A DNA stretch of 9,424 nucleotides from an uncultured Flammeovirgaceae bacterium (GTDB lineage Bacteria > Bacteroidota > Bacteroidia > Cytophagales > Cyclobacteriaceae), in NCBI GenBank assembly GCA_937138955.1, contig CAKZPJ010000492.1:1-9424 (forward strand), in the 5' to 3' direction. This document shows positions 1 to 6,795 of the stretch, one piece after another; the first letter of the stretch is position 1, and the number at the start of each line of letters is the position of its first letter. Both the position numbers and the translations under genes were made by a program. The notes under the pieces were generated by a model that searched no databases, was not told the DNA's origin, and saw only the letters and a list, made by a program, of their open reading frames with translations.

Positions 1-1
1 T

Positions 2-1357
2 GAAAACGATGAGGTAATTATAGGAGCCAGCCGATTAGGGCATTTGGCTTCAGGGGTACCCGGTTCGGTAGATGGCATGGTAAAAGCTCACGAACGCTAC
101 GGTAGTTTACCTTGGGAAGCACTAGTACAACCCTCAGTTGATTTAGCTGCTAAAGGCTTCGTTCTGACCGAAAGGGAGGCTAGAGGTCTGAACCGTAGTA
201 AGGAAGTGTTTCAAGAAGCCAATACCCAAAGCCCAGACTTTTTGCTCAACGAAGCTGAGTGGCAAGCTGGCGATACTATCTTTATGCCGGAATTAGCGGC
301 TACCATGGAGCGCGTTCGTGATGAAGGACGAGCCGGTTTCTATGAAGGTGAAACGGCTGAATTACTGGTAGCTGAAATGGAACGGGGCGGCGGTATCATC
401 ACACTAGACGATTTAGCGCAGTACGAGTCAAAGTTTCGGGAGTCGGTTGTCACGGAATACGAAGGCTTACGATTTATATCTATGCCTCCGCCTTCCAGCG
501 GGGGAATCGCATTAGCCCAACTGCTTAATAGTGTTGAGCCTTTTCCTTTGGAAGAAATGGGCCATAACACTGCCGCTACGGCTCACGCGATGGTAGAAGC
601 TGAACGTCGGGTCTACGCTGACCGGGCGACCTACTTAGGCGATGCGGACTTCTATCCGGTTCCAATCGCAGATCTACTTGAACCAGAGTATAATTTGATG
701 CGGATGGAAAACTTTGATTCTACTACTGCTACACCAAGCTCTATGATCTCAGCGGGTAACCCGGCTCCGGTAGAAGCGATGGAAACCACCCACTTTTCAA
801 TTATTGACAAAGATCGTAACGCGGTTTCGGTAACTACTACCCTCAACGGTGGCTACGGCTCTAAGGTAGTTGTCGGTGGCGCAGGATTCTTCCTCAACAA
901 CGAGATGGACGACTTTAGTATCAAGCCCGGCTTTCCCAATATGTTTGGTTTGGTTGGGGGAGAAGCAAATGCTATTCAGCCCGAGAAACGGATGCTAAGT
1001 TCTATGACTCCTACAATCGTTGAAAAGAACGATAGTTTATATATGGTGGTTGGCACGCCGGGCGGTTCAACAATCATCACTTCAGTATATCAAACGATTT
1101 TAAACGTAGTGGATCACGGCATGGGAATGCAAGAAGCGGTGACTGTCGGACGCTTCCATCACCAGTGGAAACCTGATACTATCTTTGCCGAACCTACTGC
1201 GTTTAGCATTGACGTTGCCCAAAAGCTCAAAGGCATGGGGCATCATCTAGTAGAACGAAGCAGTATAGGTCGGGTAGATGCTATTTTAGTATTGCCCAAT
1301 GGAAAATTAGAAGGCGGAGCTGATCCCCGAGGAGATGATGCAGCTGTGGGGTATTAG
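2..1357 (+). CDS. ggt: Gamma-glutamyltransferase (gamma-glutamyltranspeptidase), 5'-truncated by window edge
   Basis: Gamma-glutamyltransferases cleave the gamma-glutamyl bond of glutathione and related amides in the periplasm or outside the cell, transferring the group to water or an amino acid. The frame is open from base 2, so the TTG at 44 is internal and not a real start. About 110-150 N-terminal residues (signal peptide and the substrate-binding Arg region) lie outside the window. The large-subunit motif GVPGSV is at 53-70. The autoprocessing site is TTHFS, whose first Thr (codon 785-787) is the expected nucleophile and N-terminus of the small subunit. After it come TTTLNGG, the NNEMDDFS acidic pair, the lid-loop segment [14 protein letters not shown], the oxyanion-hole serines in LSSMTPT, and [10 protein letters not shown]. 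It ends in the usual [12 protein letters not shown] tail. All visible catalytic positions are kept, so the enzyme is probably active if its N-terminus is intact. The symbol follows the family; the exact substrate is unknown. Confidence 0.95.
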   Translation, partial: ENDEVIIGASRLGHLASGVPGSVDGMVKAHERYGSLPWEALVQPSVDLAAKGFVLTEREARGLNRSKEVFQEANTQSPDFLLNEAEWQAGDTIFMPELAATMERVRDEGRAGFYEGETAELLVAEMERGGGIITLDDLAQYESKFRESVVTEYEGLRFISMPPPSSGGIALAQLLNSVEPFPLEEMGHNTAATAHAMVEAERRVYADRATYLGDADFYPVPIADLLEPEYNLMRMENFDSTTATPSSMISAGNPAPVEAMETTHFSIIDKDRNAVSVTTTLNGGYGSKVVVGGAGFFLNNEMDDFSIKPGFPNMFGLVGGEANAIQPEKRMLSSMTPTIVEKNDSLYMVVGTPGGSTIITSVYQTILNVVDHGMGMQEAVTVGRFHHQWKPDTIFAEPTAFSIDVAQKLKGMGHHLVERSSIGRVDAILVLPNGKLEGGADPRGDDAAVGY

Positions 1358-1390
1358 ACAATCGATAAAAACTTTCTACGTCATAATTAG

Positions 1391-1523
1391 ACATTATCAC
1401 GAATGAATTCTTATGAAACATCTAGATGGCAACAATCCCCCTGTATCCCTCGCCACGGTGGCCCCTTCGCCAAGGGGGAGTATAGGCAGGTGAGGTTTAG
1501 CTATACAAAACCAATCGTGATAA
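1391..1523. repeat. Short hairpin-rich element framed by a 9-bp inverted repeat (MITE- or REP-like candidate)
   Basis: TTATCACGA at 1394-1402 is matched by its reverse complement TCGTGATAA at 1515-1523. The pentamer ATTAG lies just outside each end, at 1386-1390 and 1529-1533. Inside is a G+C-rich block with two nested hairpins. GCCAC-G-GTGGC is at 1452-1462. CCCCTT-CGCC-AAGGGG is at 1462-1477. Blocks rich in CCCCCT and AAGGGGGA, with a trailing CTAAACCTCACC-like motif on the minus strand, resemble interspersed intergenic repeats in Bacteroidota; that comparison is from memory. It could instead act as a terminator for ggt, though no T-run follows. The ATTAG pair could be a target-site duplication or chance. 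Confidence 0.4.
1462..1477. terminator. 6-bp G+C-rich stem-loop downstream of ggt, possible transcription terminator
   Basis: CCCCTT (1462-1467) and AAGGGG (1472-1477) form a 6-bp stem with a CGCC loop, about 105 nt after the ggt stop. No U-tract follows on either strand, so intrinsic termination is uncertain. It may be only part of the repeat element described for this region. Confidence 0.25.
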
Positions 1524-1546
1524 ACACTATTAGCTGTCTTTATTGA

Positions 1547-1740
1547 ATGAAGTTAATAGTAGATATAAAAGATGATAAGGCAGCTTTTATCAGGAGCTAC
1601 TCAATAACTTTATGTTTGTTAAAGCTGAGCACTCATTCACTACAAAGCTGAAGTGATGCAGAGGATAAAACAGGCAGCTGAAGAAACGAAGCTTATTCAG
1701 GAAGGTAAGTTAAAGGGCTACACCAGCTAGGGATTTACTT
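1547..1740 (+). pseudogene. Remnant of a small Bacteroidota antitoxin-like protein, several frameshifts
   Basis: No single frame is long, but reading across frames gives a coherent protein of about 60-65 residues. Frame A (1547-1591) starts at ATG and reads MKLIVDIKDDKAAFI. Frame B (1594-1653) reads ELLNNFMFVKAE and beyond. Frame C (about 1650-1727) reads EVMQRIKQAAEETK followed by LIQEGKLKGY. A fourth frame at 1723-1740 reads PARDLL, where relatives often end in a (P/S)AEDLLNEL-like tail. This order (short beta start, ELL.N..FVK, then a charged helix ending in a GKLK motif) matches small unnamed Bacteroidota proteins that often precede RelE/ParE-type toxins. The family match is from memory. 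At least two and probably three frameshifts make it non-functional. No toxin gene follows: the remnant runs into the 3' end of the opposing peptidase gene. Sequencing error is less likely with this many shifts, but cannot be excluded. Confidence 0.55.
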
Positions 1741-4569
1741 ATCAGTGGTTTCGTAGCGTAACGTTCGTCCTTTGAGCGTAGCGGGTAAACCATCTTTCAT
1801 CCAGGCCGGAGCGGGTTCATCTTTCAGGTAGTAATCGAAAAACTGCTGCATCCTGCGCGTAAAATCTTTTTGATTATGATACTTAGTCACCCAGTGAGGC
1901 TCACCATTATAGTTAAGCATCCAGGCAGGTTTGTTGAGGCGGCGTAGTGCAACGAACAGCTCAATGCCCTGCTCCCAAGGAACCGCAGTGTCTTCATCAT
2001 TATGTAGAATGAGCAGCGGCGTTTCTATTTTATCGGCCATGAATAGGGGAGAGTTTTCAATATACCGTAGCGGATACTCCCACAACGACCCGCCAATCCG
2101 ACTTTGCGTACGCTCGTACTGAAACATCCGGCTCATACCGCTTCCCCAGCGAATACCACCGTAAGCCGAAGTCATATTAGATACCGGGGCACCTGATTCA
2201 ACCGCTCGGAATAAATTAGAACGGGTAACAATATAGGCCGACTGATAGCCACCCCAGCTATGTCCCTGCATCCCAATCCGATCAGGGTCTACGAACCCCC
2301 TTTCCATAATGTTGAGCGTACCCGATACTACTGCGTTCAGCGCGCTTTCACCCGGATAGCCTTCTTTGTACACAACATCGGGCACAAATAGCAAATAGCC
2401 CCGGCTCACATAAAATGAGAAGTTGATAATAGATCTACTGGGGGAAGGTGCTCGGTGACTATGAAGATTATCCGAATTCCGCTCGTAGAAGTAGACCATC
2501 ATAGGGTACTTCTTGTTCGGATCAAAATTTTCTGGTTTGTATAGCATCCCGTCTAACGGAGTGCCATCGGCTGACTTCCAGGAAACTAATTCCACGCTAC
2601 CCCACAGGTAATGCTGTTGCTGAGGGTTGGCATTACTTAATTCCTCAGCTTCTTTGAAATCAGTGATGCTGAGCCATACATCAGGAAATTCGCTGAAGCT
2701 AGACTTGCGGTAGATTACATTATTGCTGTCCTGAGCTTTTTGTAGTCCATAAAAGCGATAGTCTTCCAGAATCAACTTTTCCGGAGGACGATTATTTCCG
2801 GTATGCTCTCGGAAGTACCCACTTTGCTTCGTTTTACGATTGAAAGCCGACACAATGATTTCATCATTGCTGGGAATGAAATAAGCTTCAGGGTCTAACT
2901 TCTCATAGCGAAACGCTAATTCGTTTTCTCGTCCGTAGCCATTGGTTAGGTTCGTAGCTTCCAAGGTTGTTGGATTGATTTTCCAGATGTCGTAATAATC
3001 GTAAACCAGAATATGCTCATCATCGTCCGTCCACCCGGCTAAGCCGTAGCTTTCGGGTAGGGCAGGCACGTCGTTTAGCTCGTAGTAGAAATTAGCATCA
3101 ATTTTCTCGGTTAGGTTAACAGTTTCTTGACTGCTAACATTGTAAGCGTACCAACTGCTATCGCTGTTCTCGTACCAATACGCATAATTCCCAGCAGGAG
3201 ATAATCTAGGGTAACCCATTGTGCTTTCGGCAAATTTCTTGGTATCACCAGTATTAATATTTACCAAGTAAGCATCGCGCCGAAAAGGATATTCCCAAGA
3301 GATTTGCTTACGGTAGGGGTTGTCGTCAATACCGATCGCGTAGGTCAGACGTTTATCCTCATCAAACTGAATATCCGGAACTTCTTCGCTGCCTAGCTGG
3401 AGGATTTCTTGGGATGCCATGTTATAGACTGCATCGTACGACCGCTTTTGCTCATTTTCCTGTTGTTCCAACTGCATCGGCTGAATTAACGGATCTTGCC
3501 ACGACCAAACATCTACCTTCACTCGTTCTTCATCTAGCAGCGTGGTATCTTCTTCGTAAGCGTACTGCACTGGGCGCGGAGCGGTAGCGAAGAATAATTG
3601 TTTCCCATCGTAAGAAAAATCAACTGATCCGTGTTCGCTTACCATCCACCCATCCGGGAAAGCAGCGGTAGTAGTGTCCGCCACCATAGCTGCTTCGCTA
3701 TTTTCTGTCCACATATATAAATGGTGATAGCGATCATCAGCGTCTAAACTGTCTTCACTAGCTAAATATGCTACGGAACTTCCGTCGCGGTTAATCGCAA
3801 GCTGAGAGTGCGATACTTTTCCAGTATCAATAGGTAGCAGACTGGCTGATTTGGTATCAAACGTCAGCACTCCCGCACTGCCAGTTGAGTCTCCGGCTAC
3901 CTGGGTGAAGGTTAGCCGACTACCGTCTTCGGAGAAAATATACTCATCTACCCGCTCGTAGTGCCACTCTTTATTCGTTTGCAGATTGACCAGCACGAGT
4001 TCGTTTCCTTCCGGTTGATCGGGTTTTTCCTCCAAGACTGAATATAGTTGATCACGATCAGTCTGAGTGCTATCCTCCTGGGCTTCGGTAGCAGTATCCA
4101 GCGGGCTTTCGTGCAAAAACGCTAACCAACCATCGGCTTTCTCCGGCAATCGGTACGATTTTACTCGCTTGTACTTGCCCGCTATTTGATTACTTGCTAG
4201 GTTGACAAAAACCAGCGAGTCCTTTGGTAACTCATCCTCTCTTTTCTTAGCCAGTTTCATTTGCCTTACCGAGTCGTAAGGAGGAGTTACTTTAAAAACT
4301 ACGAAACGGCTGTCGTGGGTAAATGCTGGTTGCTTGCCTCTGGCAAAAGTCTGAGATTCAGCCTGATTAGTATCATGCAGATAAATAGTACCGTCGCCCT
4401 GCGCTGGGTTTACTTCGTATACTACGTATTGACCATCGTTAGAAATATGGGGAGCATCAATATTCTTCCAATCGTCGTAAACATCATGGGTGAGTGGTTT
4501 TTTCTGAGCAAGCCCTGATTGCGTTAATATAACGGCAATAATAAAAATGAGGTAGATTCTTTTCTGCAT
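1735..4569 (-). CDS. Secreted S9 family (prolyl oligopeptidase-type) serine peptidase
   Basis: This 944-residue protein has an N-terminal signal peptide (about residues 1-21, hydrophobic IYLIFIIAVILT, ending GLAQ), so it is probably exported to the periplasm or cell surface. Residues from about 25 to 640 look like the beta-propeller-like domain of S9 peptidases, with repeated NDGQYVVY- and SEDGSRLTF-like blades. The C-terminal part, from about 660, is an alpha/beta-hydrolase domain. Its nucleophile is Ser771 in GHSWGGY, its acid is Asp860 in LHNDEDTAV, and its base is His892 in GEPHWV, in the usual order and spacing. It is longer than the usual 650-750 residues because of the extended N-terminal part, as in many Bacteroidota members. 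The ATG at 4567-4569 is supported by the signal peptide right after it. It faces away from the AraC remnant and converges with ggt, so it is probably its own transcription unit. Substrate is unknown; dipeptidyl or oligopeptide hydrolysis is the family expectation. Confidence 0.93.
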   Translation of the reverse strand: MQKRIYLIFIIAVILTQSGLAQKKPLTHDVYDDWKNIDAPHISNDGQYVVYEVNPAQGDGTIYLHDTNQAESQTFARGKQPAFTHDSRFVVFKVTPPYDSVRQMKLAKKREDELPKDSLVFVNLASNQIAGKYKRVKSYRLPEKADGWLAFLHESPLDTATEAQEDSTQTDRDQLYSVLEEKPDQPEGNELVLVNLQTNKEWHYERVDEYIFSEDGSRLTFTQVAGDSTGSAGVLTFDTKSASLLPIDTGKVSHSQLAINRDGSSVAYLASEDSLDADDRYHHLYMWTENSEAAMVADTTTAAFPDGWMVSEHGSVDFSYDGKQLFFATAPRPVQYAYEEDTTLLDEERVKVDVWSWQDPLIQPMQLEQQENEQKRSYDAVYNMASQEILQLGSEEVPDIQFDEDKRLTYAIGIDDNPYRKQISWEYPFRRDAYLVNINTGDTKKFAESTMGYPRLSPAGNYAYWYENSDSSWYAYNVSSQETVNLTEKIDANFYYELNDVPALPESYGLAGWTDDDEHILVYDYYDIWKINPTTLEATNLTNGYGRENELAFRYEKLDPEAYFIPSNDEIIVSAFNRKTKQSGYFREHTGNNRPPEKLILEDYRFYGLQKAQDSNNVIYRKSSFSEFPDVWLSITDFKEAEELSNANPQQQHYLWGSVELVSWKSADGTPLDGMLYKPENFDPNKKYPMMVYFYERNSDNLHSHRAPSPSRSIINFSFYVSRGYLLFVPDVVYKEGYPGESALNAVVSGTLNIMERGFVDPDRIGMQGHSWGGYQSAYIVTRSNLFRAVESGAPVSNMTSAYGGIRWGSGMSRMFQYERTQSRIGGSLWEYPLRYIENSPLFMADKIETPLLILHNDEDTAVPWEQGIELFVALRRLNKPAWMLNYNGEPHWVTKYHNQKDFTRRMQQFFDYYLKDEPAPAWMKDGLPATLKGRTLRYETTDK

Positions 4570-4695
4570 GGTTAGGTGAAATGTTTTCGTATCAAAAAAA
4601 GGAAGAGCTACTTTTCACTCAGGAAAAACAGGGCACTTCTATTCTTCTATCGTTGCAAAATAACGATATTTTATTTTGAACAGTAGTATAAAACA
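4570..4695. promoter_or_regulatory. Divergent intergenic region between the S9 peptidase and the AraC remnant, with a 7-bp inverted repeat
   Basis: This A+T-rich 126-nt gap must hold the peptidase promoter (minus strand) and once held that of the regulator (plus strand). TATCGTT (4648-4654) and AACGATA (4662-4668) form a perfect inverted repeat around a 7-nt A-rich centre. That is the shape of a regulator site or small hairpin. I do not see a full Bacteroidota -33/-7 promoter (TTTG, TAnnTTTG) that I would defend. Confidence 0.3.
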
Positions 4696-5254
4696 TATAG
4701 CACAAAAAGCTTTCTCAACCTGAATCCGGAAATAAGCAGACTTTTTGATAAGGTTGGACAGGACTTCTTTTGTTTGCGGATAGAAGATGTTGTTTCTCAT
4801 GCTAAGGTTCCGGTGCCACCTTCGCGGGAGGAATGCCACACCCTAATTCTGGTGTTGGAAGGCTTCTACGAGCTAAAAATAGGAACGCAAGAATATCGAG
4901 TAAAAGAGGGTGAGATAATCATTCAGCAAGCGGGCAGTATTTTTTCTATAGACCGCATTAACCGGCAGACGAAAGGGTTCACTTGTCACTTTCACTCGGA
5001 TATGCTCGTCGGTAAATTAAGTACCTCCGCTATTCTAGCTGATTTTGAATTTCTAAATGTTTGGGCAAATTCGTTGGTACAATTTGATGAAGATAGACTT
5101 CCATTCATTATCAATATCTTCCGAAGGTTGCACGTAGAATATAACTACAATCAGAAACCGGATTTTCATAGCATTTATGCGTACCTACTGGCTCTACAAA
5201 AAGTATGTGAATCGTACTCCTACGGAGTATAGGGAAATGATTGATAAGTCCTAG
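4696..5254 (+). pseudogene. AraC family transcriptional regulator remnant, DNA-binding domain deleted
   Basis: The N-terminal half is a cupin-type sensor domain typical of Bacteroidota AraC regulators. In one frame it reads LFDKVGQDFF (4741-4770), then KVPVPPSREECHTLILVLEG, KEGEIIIQQAG, TKGFTCHFH and FEFLNVWAN, ending in YAYLLALQ near 5199. There the paired helix-turn-helix domain should begin, but about 100 residues are absent. In another frame the next bases read KKYVNRTPTEYREMIDKS and a TAG at 5252-5254, which is a typical extreme C-terminus of an AraC protein. Part of the gene (about 320 nt by comparison with the usual 290-residue size) has therefore been removed, with a frame change, between about 5196 and 5203. 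The 5' end is also damaged: the frame opens at 4687 without an ATG. A lost G in CATAT(G)AGC near 4695-4700 would explain the missing start. The product, if made from TTG at 4774, would be a sensor without DNA-binding ability. Confidence 0.8.
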
Positions 5255-5322
5255 AGACTGCATTATTTGTCCTAATGCACCGATCAGATATGGTTGATCT
5301 TTGCTGGTGAATCAATTATACC
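5255..5322. promoter_or_regulatory. Leader upstream of the membrane-protein operon, with inverted repeats
   Basis: TGCATTA (5259-5265) and TAATGCA (5273-5279) are perfect reverse complements around a 7-nt centre. A second, weaker pair is GATCA (5282-5286) and TGATC (5295-5299). They lie 5 nt and 28 nt beyond the AraC remnant's stop and just before the ATG at 5323. They could be an operator for the operon or a weak hairpin at the end of the regulator gene. No T-run follows the first stem, so it does not look like an intrinsic terminator. Confidence 0.3.
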
Positions 5323-5783
5323 ATGTATCCAACATTACTATCAATTCATTCTCTATTCCGCTGGTTAGTATTGGCCGCCTTGCTACTGGCAATCTACCGA
5401 GCAGAAAGCGGATATTTTACCAAACGTTTTTTTACTAGCTTTGATAATAAAACCCGTCATTGGACTGCTACTACCGCCCATATCCAGCTTATTATCGGAG
5501 TTCTACTGTACATTAAGAGTCCTATTATCAGCTACTACTGGGCAAACTCTGGAAGTTTATCAAACGCTGAAGATTCATCGTTTTTCGGATTGAATCACTT
5601 CGGTTTCATGCTGGCATCAATCGTGATTTTGACTATCGGTTCTGCCAAAGCTAAACGGGAAAAGCCTGACGAAACAAAATTCAGAACGATGCTCATTTGG
5701 TTTCAGTAGCACTAATAATCATCTTTCTGGCTATTCCCTGGCCATTTTCACCTTGGACCAATCGTCCCTACATCCGAATCTAA
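5323..5783 (+). pseudogene. Four-helix 'cytochrome b-like' membrane protein, frameshifted near its C-terminus
   Basis: From ATG 5323 the frame reads 128 residues with hydrophobic segments at LFRWLVLAALLLAIY (about 10-25), HIQLIIGVLLYI (about 50-63) and FGFMLASIVILTIG (about 93-107). It stops at a TAG (5707-5709) just after FRTMLIWFQ. From 5703 the -1 frame continues as SVALIIIFLAIPWPF, then SPWTNRPYIRI and a TAA at 5781-5783. This supplies the missing fourth helix and a C-terminal tail typical of this small unnamed Bacteroidota membrane family. One T lost from the run at 5701-5703 would explain it. Full length would be about 153 residues. Relatives are sometimes labelled 'cytochrome B', but I see no clear paired haem-ligand histidines that prove haem binding. 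It begins a run of tightly packed genes after the AraC remnant. A single-base sequencing error is the main alternative. Confidence 0.72.
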
Positions 5784-5786
5784 CCA

Positions 5787-6104
5787 ATGAATCTACTCAC
5801 TTCAAGTATTGGCCGCCTTTGATTGCTGGCGATTTTAGAAGGACTAACCTTACTAATACTGGTATTTGTAGCGGTCCCTCTGCGCCACATCTTTGATTAT
5901 TCCGCCGTTTCGCAGCTTGTAGGGCCTATTCACGGTATACTCTTTTTATTATTTGTGGTGAATACTCTGAGCGTAGGAATGGAGAAGGGCTGGAAATTTA
6001 GCCAAACCACCTGGAAAGTGCTATTGGCCTGTTTTGTGCCCTTTGGTACTTTTTACATTGATCGTAGAATCCTAAAGCCTATTCACGAAGAGGAAATATT
6101 ATGA
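5787..6104 (+). pseudogene. DUF3817 family small membrane protein with an early in-frame TGA
   Basis: ATG at 5787, 3 nt after the preceding gene's restored stop, begins MNLLTSSIGRL. A TGA follows at 5820-5822, then the same frame continues LLAILEGLTLLILVF and runs to 6104. DUF3817 proteins characteristically begin with GR(L/F)R-like residues followed by an (I/L)xxLEG motif, so the TGA sits inside the conserved N-terminal block, probably where CGA (Arg) or TGG (Trp) was. The rest is normal: a second helix around GPIHGILFLLFVVNTL and a third with VPFGTFYIDRRIL, the family signature. Restored length is 105 residues. Reinitiation at TTG 5823 could make a 93-residue form that keeps three helices, so loss of function is likely but not certain. 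The family has no established activity. The stop overlaps the next start as ATGA, suggesting translational coupling. Confidence 0.75.
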
Positions 6105-6310
6105 AAGTATATGTTTTTAAAACTTCCGTCAGGCAGCAGGATATTAATAACGTTGGCGACATTATTAATTTGCTTGTCCCTGATGCTCTGCGAAATTTTG
6201 ATTTAGATGATTGTGATAATATCTTGAGGGTCGAAAGTAACTATGATATAGTTAAAGAGGTTTGTAGCGAATTGGCAAAGTTTGGCTTCTTTTGTCAAGA
6301 GCTTCAGTAG
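6101..6310 (+). CDS. Conserved small hypothetical protein, ferredoxin-like (HMA-shaped) fold suspected
   Basis: This encodes 69 residues, starting MKVYVFKTSV. The predicted pattern is strand, helix, strand, strand (around LDDCDNILRVES), helix (YDIVKEVCSELAKF), strand (FFCQELQ), as in small ferredoxin-like or heavy-metal-associated domains. The metal-binding CxxC of true HMA proteins is absent. Similar small proteins with an FDLEDCDNILRV-like core occur in Bacteroidota, from memory and without a known role. The start overlaps the DUF3817 stop by 4 nt (ATGA), so its translation may depend on ribosomes from that gene, which now has a premature stop. The gene itself is intact. It acts in the cytoplasm, as it has no signal peptide. 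Confidence 0.78.
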   Translation: MKVYVFKTSVRQQDINNVGDIINLLVPDALRNFDLDDCDNILRVESNYDIVKEVCSELAKFGFFCQELQ

Positions 6311-6333
6311 CCTTTTGCTATTTACTCAATTCT

Positions 6334-6783
6334 ATGCCCTACTTAGCCCAACTCAATATCGGGAAATTACGCTATCCTATCGACCATCCTAATACTCAGG
6401 AGTTTGTAGAGAATATCGATCGCATTAATCAGTTAGCTGAAGCAAGTCCTGGATTTGTCTGGCGATTAAAAGATGATACCGGAAATGCTACTAGTATTCA
6501 GGTTTTCTCTGATCCGATGATGATTGTAAACATGTCGGTGTGGGAGAGCATTGATTCGCTAAAGCAGTTTGTGTATCGGTCTGATCACATTCAGATCATG
6601 CAAAAACGTCAGCAGTGGTTTGAAAAATACGATGAACCTTTTGTAGTACTTTGGTGGGTCACTGAAGGTTATTTGCTTACGCTTTCTGATGCTAAGCAAA
6701 AATTAGCCTTGCTGACGAAGAAAGGAGCAACAGTGGAGGCATTTTCCTTTCGTAAAACATTTGATCCTCTAAAATCAGCTTAA
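6334..6783 (+). CDS. DUF3291 family protein
   Basis: The 149-residue protein matches DUF3291 throughout. It begins MPYLAQLNIGKLRYPIDHP, followed by AEASPGFVWRLKDD and VNMSVWESIDSLKQFVYRS. It continues with RQQWFEKYDEPFVVLWWV and a C-terminal AFSFRKTFDP. The family is thought to adopt a dimeric alpha/beta-barrel fold like antibiotic biosynthesis monooxygenases, but no activity is established. The frame extends upstream to 6292. I chose ATG 6334 because family homology starts exactly there and because it removes an overlap with the preceding gene, leaving a 23-nt gap. No strong Shine-Dalgarno is visible, as is usual in Bacteroidota. It is intact, cytoplasmic and the fourth gene of the series starting at 5323. 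Confidence 0.9.
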   Translation: MPYLAQLNIGKLRYPIDHPNTQEFVENIDRINQLAEASPGFVWRLKDDTGNATSIQVFSDPMMIVNMSVWESIDSLKQFVYRSDHIQIMQKRQQWFEKYDEPFVVLWWVTEGYLLTLSDAKQKLALLTKKGATVEAFSFRKTFDPLKSA

Positions 6784-6795
6784 CTGAACTACACT

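Noticed and set aside
1741..1900. A toxin partner downstream of the antitoxin-like remnant.
   Set aside because: The sequence there is the conserved C-terminal coding end of the S9 peptidase on the other strand, with no RelE/ParE-like frame on the plus strand.
4261..4518. An 85-codon plus-strand open frame inside the S9 peptidase gene, and similar small frames at 1931-2122, 340-570, 652-846, 6925-7107 and 7181-7495.
   Set aside because: All lie wholly within confidently identified genes in other frames or strands and show no domain, signal or spacing that supports coding.
4639..4839. A 66-codon minus-strand open frame over the AraC remnant's 5' end.
   Set aside because: It is antisense to conserved AraC sensor sequence on the plus strand and its translation matches nothing I recognise.
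5698..5706. Programmed -1 frameshifting to make the full membrane protein.
   Set aside because: The site lacks a classic X XXY YYZ slippery heptamer and I see no strong downstream stem. A one-base deletion explains it better.
5820..5822. Possible recoding of TGA as an amino acid (alternative genetic code or readthrough).
   Set aside because: The same gene ends with TGA at 6102-6104, reading past it gives no conserved sequence, and neighbouring genes show other decay. A nonsense mutation is simpler.
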